Positions 16,811-25,227 of a stretch of DNA of 26,177 nt are shown piece by piece. The DNA comes from an uncultured Bacteroides sp. (lineage in GTDB: Bacteria; Bacteroidota; Bacteroidia; Bacteroidales; Bacteroidaceae). The notes beneath the pieces are model-generated. The model was not told the origin of the DNA and did no database searches. It saw only the letters and a program-made list of their open reading frames with translations. The stretch's first letter is position 1, and each line of letters starts with the position of its first letter. The stretch is taken from positions 1-26,177 of the forward strand of contig UQTJ01000040.1 of NCBI GenBank assembly GCA_900544075.1, read 5' to 3'. Position numbers and translations under genes: made by a program.

Positions 16811-17713
16811 TTATGAATTTCGTTTTAATGCTTCTGTATATATATCTTTTATTCTCTGTCTTAATGATTCCGGTTTTATTACCTTGAGTGAATTACTCCG
16901 AGAGAGAAGTTCCATTACGAAATCATTTGTCACCTTCAGTCTGAGTCCGATTCTTATTGTATTTTCATTTTCGTGAATAATTGTTTGTGAATGATGAATC
17001 GGCAATGTCTTGAGAAAAGCTCCATCCAATGTACTGTATTCCAACTCTATATCTTCTACAGGCATATCCGTCTGGCTCCATATTCCATAACAGTCCTTAA
17101 ACAATTCATCGACTTTGATTTCTTCTCTTTTAAACTTACTGTTCTTTTTTAAGGTTAGATTTTGCATCCTTTCTACTCCAAATGATTTAAGGACATCTCC
17201 ATCATACCCGATGACGTACCATCTTTGGTTTGATTCTTTCAAGAAATACGGTCTAATACATTTATGAATAACTTTATTGTTATGCCTTACCAATATATAA
17301 TCAAATTCTATATGTATAGATTCTTTTATTGCATAAATAAGTTCTGGCAAGAAATTATTATCAAGAGGCCTATGGTGTTCAGCAAGGATATATTTGTTGT
17401 TTCCTGTATCAGCATTAAGTGCGCAAAGCATATCAAAGTCGTTAAGAAGAGTATCATAATAACTGTATGGATCAGTATATTCTTCATTAATATAATGTCC
17501 GACTCCTTTTTTATATGCTATTTCTATACCAAAAGTTTCTTTTATTAATATAAAATCACGTTGTAAAGTTCTTTGTGATATATCATCGTATTCACCACGA
17601 ATTCTCATTTCTCCGTTAACATAGTCCAATAATTCATCGGAAGTAATAGTTCCACTTCTTTTGAGTTTTCTTATTATAAGCAAAAGCCTTGTTATTACAC
17701 TGAATTTTTTCAT
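16811..17713 (-). CDS. WYL-domain transcriptional regulator
   Basis: 300 residues. A DeoR-like winged helix-turn-helix fills residues 1-75 (the SQRTLQRDFILIKETFGIEI recognition part is typical). A WYL domain covers about 120-190, with the core tripeptide as QRWYVIGYD (Trp165-Val167) and the closing FGVERMQNL. A C-terminal extension domain follows to residue 300 (DMPVEDIELEY, then RIGLRLKVTNDFVMELLSR). WYL regulators sense nucleotide-like ligands or nucleic acid and often repress phage-defence loci (BrxR/CapW type). It is the first gene of an operon with a membrane protein and a GIY-YIG protein. A TATCTTTG box and a 15-bp palindrome lie directly upstream, suggesting autoregulation. Confidence 0.92.
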   Translation of the reverse strand: MKKFSVITRLLLIIRKLKRSGTITSDELLDYVNGEMRIRGEYDDISQRTLQRDFILIKETFGIEIAYKKGVGHYINEEYTDPYSYYDTLLNDFDMLCALNADTGNNKYILAEHHRPLDNNFLPELIYAIKESIHIEFDYILVRHNNKVIHKCIRPYFLKESNQRWYVIGYDGDVLKSFGVERMQNLTLKKNSKFKREEIKVDELFKDCYGIWSQTDMPVEDIELEYSTLDGAFLKTLPIHHSQTIIHENENTIRIGLRLKVTNDFVMELLSRSNSLKVIKPESLRQRIKDIYTEALKRNS

Positions 17714-17733
17714 GTCTTTTTATTCGTTTTTTG

Positions 17734-17767
17734 CAAAGATATGCTGAAAGAGCGACAAAACTTGTCG
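17734..17767 (-). promoter_or_regulatory. Promoter and likely operator of the WYL operon
   Basis: On the minus strand TATCTTTG (17741-17734) matches TAnnTTTG and ends 20 bp before the ATG. Just upstream is the palindrome CGACAA-AAC-TTGTCG (17753-17767), which overlaps a TTTG that could serve as -33 (spacing short, 14 bp). A palindrome on the promoter is what a dimeric WYL repressor would bind. Confidence 0.5.
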
Positions 17768-17878
17768 TTTATATGGATTTATAATAAAAAATTATCTAAT
17801 ATGTATATCTTCCAAACAATACGTATTAACATAAATGTACACTATAATTCACGGAAATAAGAATAAATTTTACTTAAA

Positions 17879-17891
17879 GGATAACTTATCC
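17879..17891. promoter_or_regulatory. 13-bp palindrome in the divergent promoter region
   Basis: GGATAA-C-TTATCC, perfect 6-bp arms, lies between the WYL operon and the HU/SPOR gene, about 100 bp before the latter's start. Candidate operator; owner unknown. Confidence 0.35.
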
Positions 17892-17977
17892 GAATTAACA
17901 TCTGAATATTTTGCAAATAGAATACTTTCAGCCACAAATTTATCCCCAAAACATGCACAGCCTTCTAAAAAAAATTA

Positions 17978-17985
17978 TAATTTTG
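17978..17985 (+). promoter_or_regulatory. -7 promoter box touching the HU/SPOR start codon
   Basis: TAATTTTG fits TAnnTTTG and its final G is only 4 bp before the ATG at 17990. If used, transcription would begin at or next to the start codon, that is, a leaderless or nearly leaderless mRNA. No good -33 box is visible. Confidence 0.4.
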
Positions 17986-17989
17986 CAGT

Positions 17990-19156
17990 ATGAAAGAGCT
18001 ATCAAGACATATAGAAGTACTTTTATTGGAAAATGACTGTGTAATTGTTCCCGGTTTGGGAGGTTTCATAGCACACAATAAAGCAGCAGAGTTCAAGGAT
18101 TCTGCAAACATTTTCTGTCCACCGCTGAGAACTATCGGCTTCAATCCTCAGCTTACTATAAACGACGGTTTACTGGCACAATCATACATGCAATCATATG
18201 ATACAGACTTTCCTGATGCAAGCAGAAAGATTGAAAGTGTCGTATCGCAAATCAAAGATTCTTTATACAAGAACGGACAGGCGGAGTTAGATAACATAGG
18301 AACCCTGTATTACACTATGGCCGGAACATATGGTTTTGAACCATATGGAAATGCTTTCTTCAGTCCAAGCCTGTACGGATTGGGCAGTTTCTCAATATCT
18401 CCACTCTCGGAACTGGCATCTGCAAAAGAGTCTGCCGCCGAACAGCGCATCGTAATCGAAACTGTGCCATCTTCTGTGGAAAGTCCGAAAGAAAAGAACA
18501 AACAGCAGCATATCATCAAGCGTATGGCGGAACATGCCATAGGAATTGCAGCAGCCATAATTCTGTTCTTTGTACTCTCTGTTCCGGTAGAGAATACTTA
18601 TCTTGACAATTCAAGCTATGCTTCATTAGGGGCTGAAACAATGCTGGATGCTATCAGAAGCAAATCGCTTGCAACAAGTTCTCCTGACAAAGCTGATAAT
18701 GCAGAAGATATGCAACAGACTGCTACAGCCGGCAGACGCAATAACGTAAATACCTTGCGTCCTGTTGCGGTTAAGACTGTAAAGGTTGAGAAACCGGCCA
18801 AAACCGAAAAGGCAGAGCCGGTAGCTGCGAAGAAAGAAATGACTGCTGAAGCCGTAAAAGAAAAACCTAAGGCTACAGTTAAGGAAGAAGCCAAAGAAGT
18901 TCAGAAGAGCAATACTGCCGGCGATAAAGGGCTGTTCATCATAGTAGCAAGTCTGCAGACTATGCAGGATGCCGAAAAAGAACTTGCCAAGTTCAAGAAA
19001 CAGGGATATAATGATGCTAAGATTCTTACGTCAGACAACCGTTTCCGTATTGCCCTGTACAGCTATACTGACAAATCGCAGGCATACAATAAGATAAATG
19101 AACTGAGAAAAGAAGAACAGTTCAAGACTGCGTGGTTACTTAACAAATCCAAATAA
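17990..19156 (+). CDS. HU-CCDC81 and SPOR domain membrane protein
   Basis: 388 residues. Residues 1-135 are the two prokaryotic CCDC81-type HU-like domains found in Bacteroidota (ENDCVIVPGLGGFIAHNKAA, then GQAELDNIGTLYYT). One membrane helix lies at about 183-200 (AIGIAAAIILFFVLSVPV). A Lys, Ala and Glu-rich linker (about 255-305) leads to a C-terminal SPOR domain (about 310-388, starting GLFIIVASLQTMQDAEKEL). The layout puts the HU part in the cytoplasm and the SPOR part in the periplasm, where SPOR domains bind denuded glycan strands at division sites. It may thus connect nucleoid or cytoplasmic factors with the septum. It is the first gene of the run leading to the hydrogenase cluster; the FHA gene starts 17 bp later. 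Confidence 0.9.
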   Translation: MKELSRHIEVLLLENDCVIVPGLGGFIAHNKAAEFKDSANIFCPPLRTIGFNPQLTINDGLLAQSYMQSYDTDFPDASRKIESVVSQIKDSLYKNGQAELDNIGTLYYTMAGTYGFEPYGNAFFSPSLYGLGSFSISPLSELASAKESAAEQRIVIETVPSSVESPKEKNKQQHIIKRMAEHAIGIAAAIILFFVLSVPVENTYLDNSSYASLGAETMLDAIRSKSLATSSPDKADNAEDMQQTATAGRRNNVNTLRPVAVKTVKVEKPAKTEKAEPVAAKKEMTAEAVKEKPKATVKEEAKEVQKSNTAGDKGLFIIVASLQTMQDAEKELAKFKKQGYNDAKILTSDNRFRIALYSYTDKSQAYNKINELRKEEQFKTAWLLNKSK

Positions 19157-19173
19157 TCAATTTTTATTAAGGA

Positions 19174-19710
19174 ATGAAGAGAGTAAGATGTCCTAAATGC
19201 GACAATTACATCCAGTTTGATGAAACCAAGTATGAAGAAGGACAGTCACTGGTTTTCATCTGTCCAGAGTGTAAAAAACAGTTCAGCATACGTTTGGGAC
19301 GTACCAAACTTAATGCGGCTACACGTCGGGAAGAAATCATAGACGAAAAAGAAGGTACAAAAGACTATGGCAATGTAGTGGTTATAGAAAACACATTTGC
19401 CTACAAGCAGGTTATACCTCTGCATGAGGGCGACAACGTAATAGGACGCAGATGCAAGGGAACTGACGTGGATATAGCCATTGAGACCAACGACCCGAGT
19501 ATGGACCGCAGACATTGTATCATCAATGTAAAGAAGAACAAGCAAGGAAAAATAGTATATACATTAAGGGATAACGACAGTATAACAGGGACATTTCATA
19601 TGAATGAAATCTTAGGTCCAAAAGAAAAAGTTGTAATAGAAGAAGGAAGTATTTTCACTTTAGGTGCTACTACTCTTATTCTGCGCGGTGCGGAAGAAAA
19701 CAAAGAATAA
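19174..19710 (+). CDS. Zinc-ribbon and FHA domain protein
   Basis: 178 residues. The N-terminus is an MJ0042-like zinc ribbon with Cys6, Cys9, Cys30 and Cys33 (RCPKCD ... ICPECKKQF). The C-terminal FHA domain (about 78-175) shows the GR at 91-92, Ser109 with DRRH at 111-114, and the DNDSITGTFHMNE loop, in which the usual SxNGT Asn is Thr. FHA domains bind phosphothreonine peptides, so this is a signalling adaptor, although the altered loop may change affinity. It sits 17 bp after the HU/SPOR gene and 44 bp before the hydrogenase gene. No kinase is in the window. Whether it serves the division protein or the hydrogenase is unclear. Confidence 0.9.
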   Translation: MKRVRCPKCDNYIQFDETKYEEGQSLVFICPECKKQFSIRLGRTKLNAATRREEIIDEKEGTKDYGNVVVIENTFAYKQVIPLHEGDNVIGRRCKGTDVDIAIETNDPSMDRRHCIINVKKNKQGKIVYTLRDNDSITGTFHMNEILGPKEKVVIEEGSIFTLGATTLILRGAEENKE

Positions 19711-19754
19711 CGTAATTATATTTATCAACTAACAGTCACACTACTTTTTTACTT

Positions 19755-21233
19755 ATGGCATTTACTAACAACGTAATGATTGTGAGACACAAACTGCTTG
19801 AAAATCTTGTAGCTTTGTGGAAGGAGAAACAGCTAATTGAAAAGATTGACCGTATTCCATTGGAATTCAGTCCACGACGTTCTCAGCCTGTAGGACGCTG
19901 CTGTATTCACAAAGAACGTGCGGTAACAAAATACAAGTCACTCCCTCTTCTGGGATGGGATATGTCTGACGAAACAGACGAGCTTACTCCGCTTTCAGAA
20001 TATGCCCGCAAGGCTCTTGAAAGACACGGAAAAATCAAGGAAAACATTCTTTGCGTGATAGACGAGGCATGTTCTTCATGCGTACAGGTAAACTATGAGG
20101 TAAGTAACCTGTGTAGAGGTTGTGTGGCAAGAAGCTGCTACATGAACTGCCCTAAAGGTGCCGTACACTTTGACAAGAAAACAGGTCAGGCTCATATCGA
20201 CCACGATACTTGTATCAGCTGCGGTATCTGCCACAAGAGCTGTCCTTACCATGCTATCGTATATATTCCTGTTCCATGTGAGGAAGCATGTCCGGTAAAA
20301 GCTATCAGCAAGGACGAACACAATATAGAACACATAGACGAAAGCAAATGTATCTACTGCGGAAAGTGTCTTAACGCATGTCCTTTCGGTGCCATATTCG
20401 AAATATCCCAGGTATTCGACGTACTTGAAGATATACGTGCAGGAAAACAGGTTATCGCCATCCCTGCCCCATCTATACTCGGACAGTTCGATGCAAGCAT
20501 AGAAGAAGTTTACGGAGCTTTGAAGCAGATTGGCTTTGCCGATGTTATAGAAGTTGCCGAAGGAGCTATGCAGACTACAAGCAACGAGGCGCACGAGCTT
20601 CTTGAAAAGATTGCTGAAGGACAGAAGTTTATGACTACTTCTTGCTGTCCGTCATATATAGAACTCGTGAACAAGCATATACCTGCTATGAAACCATACG
20701 TTTCTACAACAGGTTCGCCAATGTACTATGCCTCACGTATTGCTAAGAAGAAATATCCTGATGCTAAAGTGGTATTCATAGGCCCATGTATCGCAAAGAG
20801 AAAGGAAGCTCAGCGCGATGAATGTGTGGACTTTGTTCTTACTTTCGAGGAAATCAGCTCAGTTATCAAGGGTATGGGAATCAACCTGAAGGAAGTTTCT
20901 CCATACAAAGTAGCTAAAGAATCTGTATGCGAAGCTCACGGATTCGCTCAGGCAGGCGGTGTGGCAGGAGCTGTCAAGGCTTACCTGGGTGAAAAGGCGA
21001 ATGGCATTAAGATTATGCAGGTTTCGGACTTCAACAAGAAGAATATCGGTGTCCTCAGAGCATATGCCAAGACTGGCAAGGTAGACGCACAGTTCATCGA
21101 AATGATGGCTTGTCCTGAAGGTTGTATCACTGGTCCAAGTTCATTCAACGACCCTCTTTCAGGCAAAAGACAGCTTAATCAGGATTTGATTAAACGTCCT
21201 CTGAAATACGAGAACTACAAGGAAGAAGAATAA
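19755..21233 (+). CDS. hydA: [FeFe]-hydrogenase, monomeric, group-B-like
   Basis: 492 residues. The H-cluster motifs are L1 TTSCCPSY (Cys297; proton-relay Cys298 kept), L2 GPCIAKRKE (Cys345, Lys348, Glu351) and L3 EMMACPEGC (Cys453, Cys457). L1 has Tyr where classic enzymes have Trp, and the Gly run after L3 is GPSS, which together point to the group B type rather than group A. Ahead of it lies a cysteine-rich region with ligands for several [4Fe-4S] clusters: C-x2-C at 106/109, a set at 120-132, a ferredoxin set at 153-163, and 175/179 with 199-209. It probably reduces protons to H2 with electrons from ferredoxin during fermentation. The three maturases follow directly, so it is likely active. 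No NuoE/NuoF-type partner is present, consistent with a single-subunit enzyme. Confidence 0.93.
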   Translation: MAFTNNVMIVRHKLLENLVALWKEKQLIEKIDRIPLEFSPRRSQPVGRCCIHKERAVTKYKSLPLLGWDMSDETDELTPLSEYARKALERHGKIKENILCVIDEACSSCVQVNYEVSNLCRGCVARSCYMNCPKGAVHFDKKTGQAHIDHDTCISCGICHKSCPYHAIVYIPVPCEEACPVKAISKDEHNIEHIDESKCIYCGKCLNACPFGAIFEISQVFDVLEDIRAGKQVIAIPAPSILGQFDASIEEVYGALKQIGFADVIEVAEGAMQTTSNEAHELLEKIAEGQKFMTTSCCPSYIELVNKHIPAMKPYVSTTGSPMYYASRIAKKKYPDAKVVFIGPCIAKRKEAQRDECVDFVLTFEEISSVIKGMGINLKEVSPYKVAKESVCEAHGFAQAGGVAGAVKAYLGEKANGIKIMQVSDFNKKNIGVLRAYAKTGKVDAQFIEMMACPEGCITGPSSFNDPLSGKRQLNQDLIKRPLKYENYKEEE

Positions 21234-21259
21234 ATAAAGATTTTTCATATCACATATAT

Positions 21260-22297
21260 ATGAGAAAACTTATAGAGCGACTTCATCGGGAGAAAAGACT
21301 TTCTTCCGATGAATTTCGTATATTATTGGATGAGTGTGATGACGAAAGTCTTGAACTGATAAACAGCATTGCACGCTCCGAAACACAAAAAGTGTTCGGT
21401 AACAGGATTTTCGTGCGCGGACTTATAGAGGTAGGGAACTGCTGCCATAACGACTGCCTGTACTGCGGAATACGCCGTAGCAACAGAAACGTGGAGAGAT
21501 ATCGTCTTGACAAGGAAACTATCCTGCAATGCTGCGATGAAGGTTACAGACTGGGATTCCGTACTTTTGTCCTTCAGGGTGGCGAAGACAACTATATGAC
21601 CGACGAAAGAATAGCGGACATAGTATCGTCCATACGCCGGAAATATCCGGATGCAGCCATAACACTGTCATTGGGAGAAAAGTCATACGAAGCATACAAG
21701 ATGTTCTATGAAGCCGGAGCCAACAGATATCTGCTCCGTCATGAAACCCACAATCCATATCATTACTCATTGCTGCATCCCGAAACGATGTTACTGCAAA
21801 ACAGACTGCAATGCCTTACAAACCTGAAGGAGATAGGCTATCAGACAGGTACAGGCATAATGGTTGGCAGTCCGGGACAGACCACAGACAACATCATCGA
21901 AGATATCCTGTTCATCGGTGAGTTCAAACCACAGATGATAGGAATAGGTCCTTTCATTCCGCATCGTGACACTCCGTTTGCCGATAAAAGCGCAGGCAGC
22001 ATACGCACTACCCTACTCCTGTTGTCAATATTCAGACTTATGCACCCTCACGCACTCATACCGTCTACCACAGCATTGGCTTCACTTGCTCCCGACGGAC
22101 GCGAAAGAGGAATACTGGCAGGTGCAAATGTAGTGATGCCAAATCTCTCTCCTCCACAGGAAAGAAGCAAGTATTCGCTGTACAACAATAAGGCATCAAT
22201 GGGTGCCGAAGCAGCAGAAGGTCTGGCTTTTCTTGAACAAAAGCTCAGCGCCATTGGTTATACTATTGACTACGGTCGAGGAGATTATGTAGAATAA
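21260..22297 (+). CDS. hydE: [FeFe]-hydrogenase maturase HydE (radical SAM)
   Basis: 345 residues. The radical-SAM cluster motif CxxxCxxC is at Cys62, Cys66 and Cys69 (CHNDCLYCGIRRSN), followed by the SAM-binding strands (FRTFVLQGGEDNYMTDERI, then YEAGANRYLLRHETHNP) and GTGIMVGSPGQT. HydE works with HydG and HydF to build the azadithiolate-bridged 2Fe subcluster, acting on the Fe-complex released by HydG. It starts 26 bp after the hydrogenase gene. Length and motifs match the family, and the neighbours rule out the related PylB and BioB. Confidence 0.95.
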   Translation: MRKLIERLHREKRLSSDEFRILLDECDDESLELINSIARSETQKVFGNRIFVRGLIEVGNCCHNDCLYCGIRRSNRNVERYRLDKETILQCCDEGYRLGFRTFVLQGGEDNYMTDERIADIVSSIRRKYPDAAITLSLGEKSYEAYKMFYEAGANRYLLRHETHNPYHYSLLHPETMLLQNRLQCLTNLKEIGYQTGTGIMVGSPGQTTDNIIEDILFIGEFKPQMIGIGPFIPHRDTPFADKSAGSIRTTLLLLSIFRLMHPHALIPSTTALASLAPDGRERGILAGANVVMPNLSPPQERSKYSLYNNKASMGAEAAEGLAFLEQKLSAIGYTIDYGRGDYVE

Positions 22298-22298
22298 G

Positions 22299-22347
22299 AG
22301 AAGTTAATTCTTTAACTTCCATAACTCCTTTAACTCTTATAACTTCT
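22299..22347 (+). repeat. Hairpin and degenerate short repeats between hydE and hydG
   Basis: GAAGTTAA (22300-22307), loop TTCT, TTAACTTC (22312-22319) form a perfect 8-bp stem. A second pairing partner TAACTTCT at 22340-22347 matches AGAAGTTA at 22299-22306, so two alternative hairpins exist. Between them a TAACTyC unit recurs about every 10 bases. It may be an mRNA processing, stability or attenuation element. Confidence 0.5.
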
Positions 22348-22360
22348 AAAAAATATAATT

Positions 22361-23779
22361 ATGTACAGAGCCGATTCAAAAAAGGCTGAAGAATTTATCA
22401 GCCATGATGAAATTCTTGACACACTGAAATATGCGGAAGAGAACGCCGGAAACAGAGAACTCATATCATCCATTATAGAAAAAGCAAGAGCTTGCAAAGG
22501 TATCAGTCACCGCGAAGCCGCACTGCTGCTTGAATGTAACGACCCGGAACTGCTGGAAGAAATCTTCAGTCTGGCAAAGGAAATCAAACAGAAGTTCTAC
22601 GGCAACAGAATAGTGATGTTCGCACCGCTGTATCTTTCAAACTATTGCGTAAACAGCTGTGTGTATTGCCCTTACCATATCAAGAACAAGACTATAGCCC
22701 GCAAGAAACTAAGTCAGGAAGATATAGAACGCGAAGTCATAGCACTTCAGGATATGGGACACAAGCGTCTGGCACTTGAAGCCGGCGAGGACCCGTTGCA
22801 CAATCCCATAGAGTATATCCTTGAGTCCATAAAGACTATATACGGAATAAAGCATAAGAACGGAGCCATACGCCGTGTGAACGTGAATATCGCCGCCACA
22901 ACAGTGGAGAACTACAGAAAGCTTCACGAAGCAGGTATAGGTACATACATACTTTTCCAGGAAACATATCATAAGGAGAATTATGAGAAACTTCATCCGC
23001 GCGGTCCTAAGAGCAATTACGCTTACCACACAGAGGCAATGGACAGAGCGATGGAAGGCGGAATAGACGATGTTGGACTCGGCGTTCTGTTCGGCCTGAA
23101 TACATATAAGTACGATTTCACCGGACTGCTGATGCACGCTGAACACCTGGAAGCCACTTACGGAGTAGGACCTCACACAATAAGCGTACCTCGAATCTGC
23201 TCTGCCGACGATATAAATGCAGCAGATTTTGAGAATGCAATCTCCGACGAGATATTCCAGAAGATTGTAGCCATCATCCGTATAGCTGTGCCATACACGG
23301 GAATGATTATCTCTACACGCGAATCGCAGAAATCGCGCGAAAAGGTTCTTGAACTCGGTATCTCACAGATAAGCGGCGGCTCGCGTACAAGCGTAGGCGG
23401 ATATGCCGTAGAGGAAACACCAGAAGAAAACTCCTCACAGTTCGATATCAGCGACAACCGTACATTGGATGAGATAGTGTCATGGCTGCTGAAACTCGGC
23501 TATATCCCAAGCTTCTGTACTGCATGTTATCGCGAAGGACGTACGGGCGACCGCTTCATGTCATTGGTAAAAACAGGACAGATAGCAAACTGCTGCTCGC
23601 CAAACGCGCTTATGACTTTGCAGGAATATTTGGAGGATTATGCCTCACCAGAAACCAAGGCACTCGGAACCAAGATGATACGTGAACAGATGGAAAAGAT
23701 TCCAAATCCGGCAATAAAAAGACGTGCAATAGAAAATCTGAAATACATCGCCGAAGGAAAACGCGATTTCAGATTCTGA
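22361..23779 (+). CDS. hydG: [FeFe]-hydrogenase maturase HydG (tyrosine lyase, radical SAM)
   Basis: 472 residues. The N-terminal radical-SAM cluster motif is at Cys96, Cys100 and Cys103 (CVNSCVYCPYHIKNK). The C-terminal auxiliary cluster motif C-x2-C-x22-C is at Cys386, Cys389 and Cys412 (FCTACYREGRTG and NCCSPNA), the feature that separates HydG from ThiH. HydG splits tyrosine to p-cresol, CO and cyanide and forms the Fe(CO)2CN unit on the auxiliary cluster for the H-cluster. It lies between hydE and hydF; the 63-bp gap before it holds a hairpin. All key residues are intact. Confidence 0.96.
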   Translation: MYRADSKKAEEFISHDEILDTLKYAEENAGNRELISSIIEKARACKGISHREAALLLECNDPELLEEIFSLAKEIKQKFYGNRIVMFAPLYLSNYCVNSCVYCPYHIKNKTIARKKLSQEDIEREVIALQDMGHKRLALEAGEDPLHNPIEYILESIKTIYGIKHKNGAIRRVNVNIAATTVENYRKLHEAGIGTYILFQETYHKENYEKLHPRGPKSNYAYHTEAMDRAMEGGIDDVGLGVLFGLNTYKYDFTGLLMHAEHLEATYGVGPHTISVPRICSADDINAADFENAISDEIFQKIVAIIRIAVPYTGMIISTRESQKSREKVLELGISQISGGSRTSVGGYAVEETPEENSSQFDISDNRTLDEIVSWLLKLGYIPSFCTACYREGRTGDRFMSLVKTGQIANCCSPNALMTLQEYLEDYASPETKALGTKMIREQMEKIPNPAIKRRAIENLKYIAEGKRDFRF

Positions 23780-23812
23780 TAATATAACTACAGTTTTAAT
23801 AGCCATAATGAT

Positions 23813-25003
23813 ATGTCATTGCAAGATACTCCAAGATCAAACCGCACACATATAGCACTGTTCGGAAAAAGAAACAGTGGAAAATCGTCATTGATAAATG
23901 CCATCACAGGACAGGAAGTTTCAGTAGTTTCGGACGTAGCCGGAACTACAACCGACCCTGTGTATAAATCGATGGAAATACACGGCATCGGTCCGTGTGT
24001 ATTTATAGATACAGCCGGATTCGATGATGAAGGAGAGCTTGGAAATCTGAGAGTAAAACAGACATTAAAGGCTACAGAGCGTACTGACATAGCTATTATG
24101 GTCTGTACAGACTGCAATATAGAAGAAGAACTGAGATGGCAGAAAGTGCTCACCGCAAAGAATACACCGGTGATATGGGTACTCAACAAGGCAGACATTC
24201 TGGACAACAAGACAGAAACAGCCCTTGCCATAGAGAAGAGATGCGGTTCCAAGCCTGTCATAGCCAGTACAGTGACAAAGGAAGGCATCGACAAGATAAG
24301 AAAAGCGCTGATAGAAAACCAGCCGGACAACTCTTCCGACAATAGTATAATAGGAAATCTTGCCGGAGAAAACGACACCGTACTGTTAGTCATGCCGCAG
24401 GACATTCAGGCTCCTAAAGGCAGACTAATCCTGCCTCAGGTTCAGACCTTGCGCGAACTTCTCGACAAGAAGTGCCTTGTAATGAGCTGCACCACAGACA
24501 AGCTGGAAGCAATGCTCAAAGCAATGGCAAACCCTCCGAAACTGATTATCACAGACTCGCAGGTGTTCAAGACCGTTTTCGAACTGAAGCCAAAGGAAAG
24601 CATACTGACATCGTTCTCCGTACTCTTTGCCAAGCACAAGGGCGATATAGACTACTTTGTGGAAGGCGCACGTACGATAGGCAAACTGAACAACAATTCC
24701 AAAGTCCTAATAGCCGAAGCATGCACCCATGCCCCACTCACCGAAGATATTGGCCGAGAGAAAATCCCTGCCATGCTCCGAAAAAGATTTGGCAATGACA
24801 TACAGATAGATATGGTTTCAGGACACGACTTTCCGGAAAATCTTGAAGGCTACGACCTTGTTATCCATTGCGGGGCCTGCATGTTCAACAGGAAATTCAT
24901 GATGAACCGCGTGGCAAAAGCCAAGGAACAGAACATTCCTATGACCAATTACGGAGTGACTATAGCTTATATTCAGGGGATACTTGATTATATTGAGTAT
25001 TAA
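23813..25003 (+). CDS. hydF: [FeFe]-hydrogenase maturation GTPase HydF
   Basis: 396 residues. The GTPase domain has G1 GKRNSGKSS (residues 18-26), G3 DTAGFD (66-71) and G4 NKAD (125-128). The C-terminal cluster-binding part has CTH (Cys304, His306) and HCGACM (His352, Cys353, Cys356), spaced C-x-H-x45-H-C-x2-C as in other HydF proteins. HydF is the scaffold that receives the 2Fe unit made by HydE and HydG and hands it to the apo-hydrogenase. It is the last gene of the cluster, 33 bp after hydG. Confidence 0.96.
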   Translation: MSLQDTPRSNRTHIALFGKRNSGKSSLINAITGQEVSVVSDVAGTTTDPVYKSMEIHGIGPCVFIDTAGFDDEGELGNLRVKQTLKATERTDIAIMVCTDCNIEEELRWQKVLTAKNTPVIWVLNKADILDNKTETALAIEKRCGSKPVIASTVTKEGIDKIRKALIENQPDNSSDNSIIGNLAGENDTVLLVMPQDIQAPKGRLILPQVQTLRELLDKKCLVMSCTTDKLEAMLKAMANPPKLIITDSQVFKTVFELKPKESILTSFSVLFAKHKGDIDYFVEGARTIGKLNNNSKVLIAEACTHAPLTEDIGREKIPAMLRKRFGNDIQIDMVSGHDFPENLEGYDLVIHCGACMFNRKFMMNRVAKAKEQNIPMTNYGVTIAYIQGILDYIEY

Positions 25004-25227
25004 AATCCGGAATATCGTATTAATCAAATGCAAAAGTCAGTTTTTTAAAAACCAATTATTATGTATTAGCCCTGATTTTTGTATTGTTTTTTTACTTTAA
25101 TGGAGGCTATATCGCAAATATAGTGTATATAATCGAAAACAGATACTATCATCTAATAATTATATAATAAATGGACACATATTTTCTACGACTTAAACAA
25201 TATGTATGAATTGCACATATATTACAA

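Noticed and set aside
20076..20594. 172-residue open frame antisense to the hydrogenase
   Set aside because: Lies opposite the cysteine-rich ferredoxin region of a firmly identified gene.
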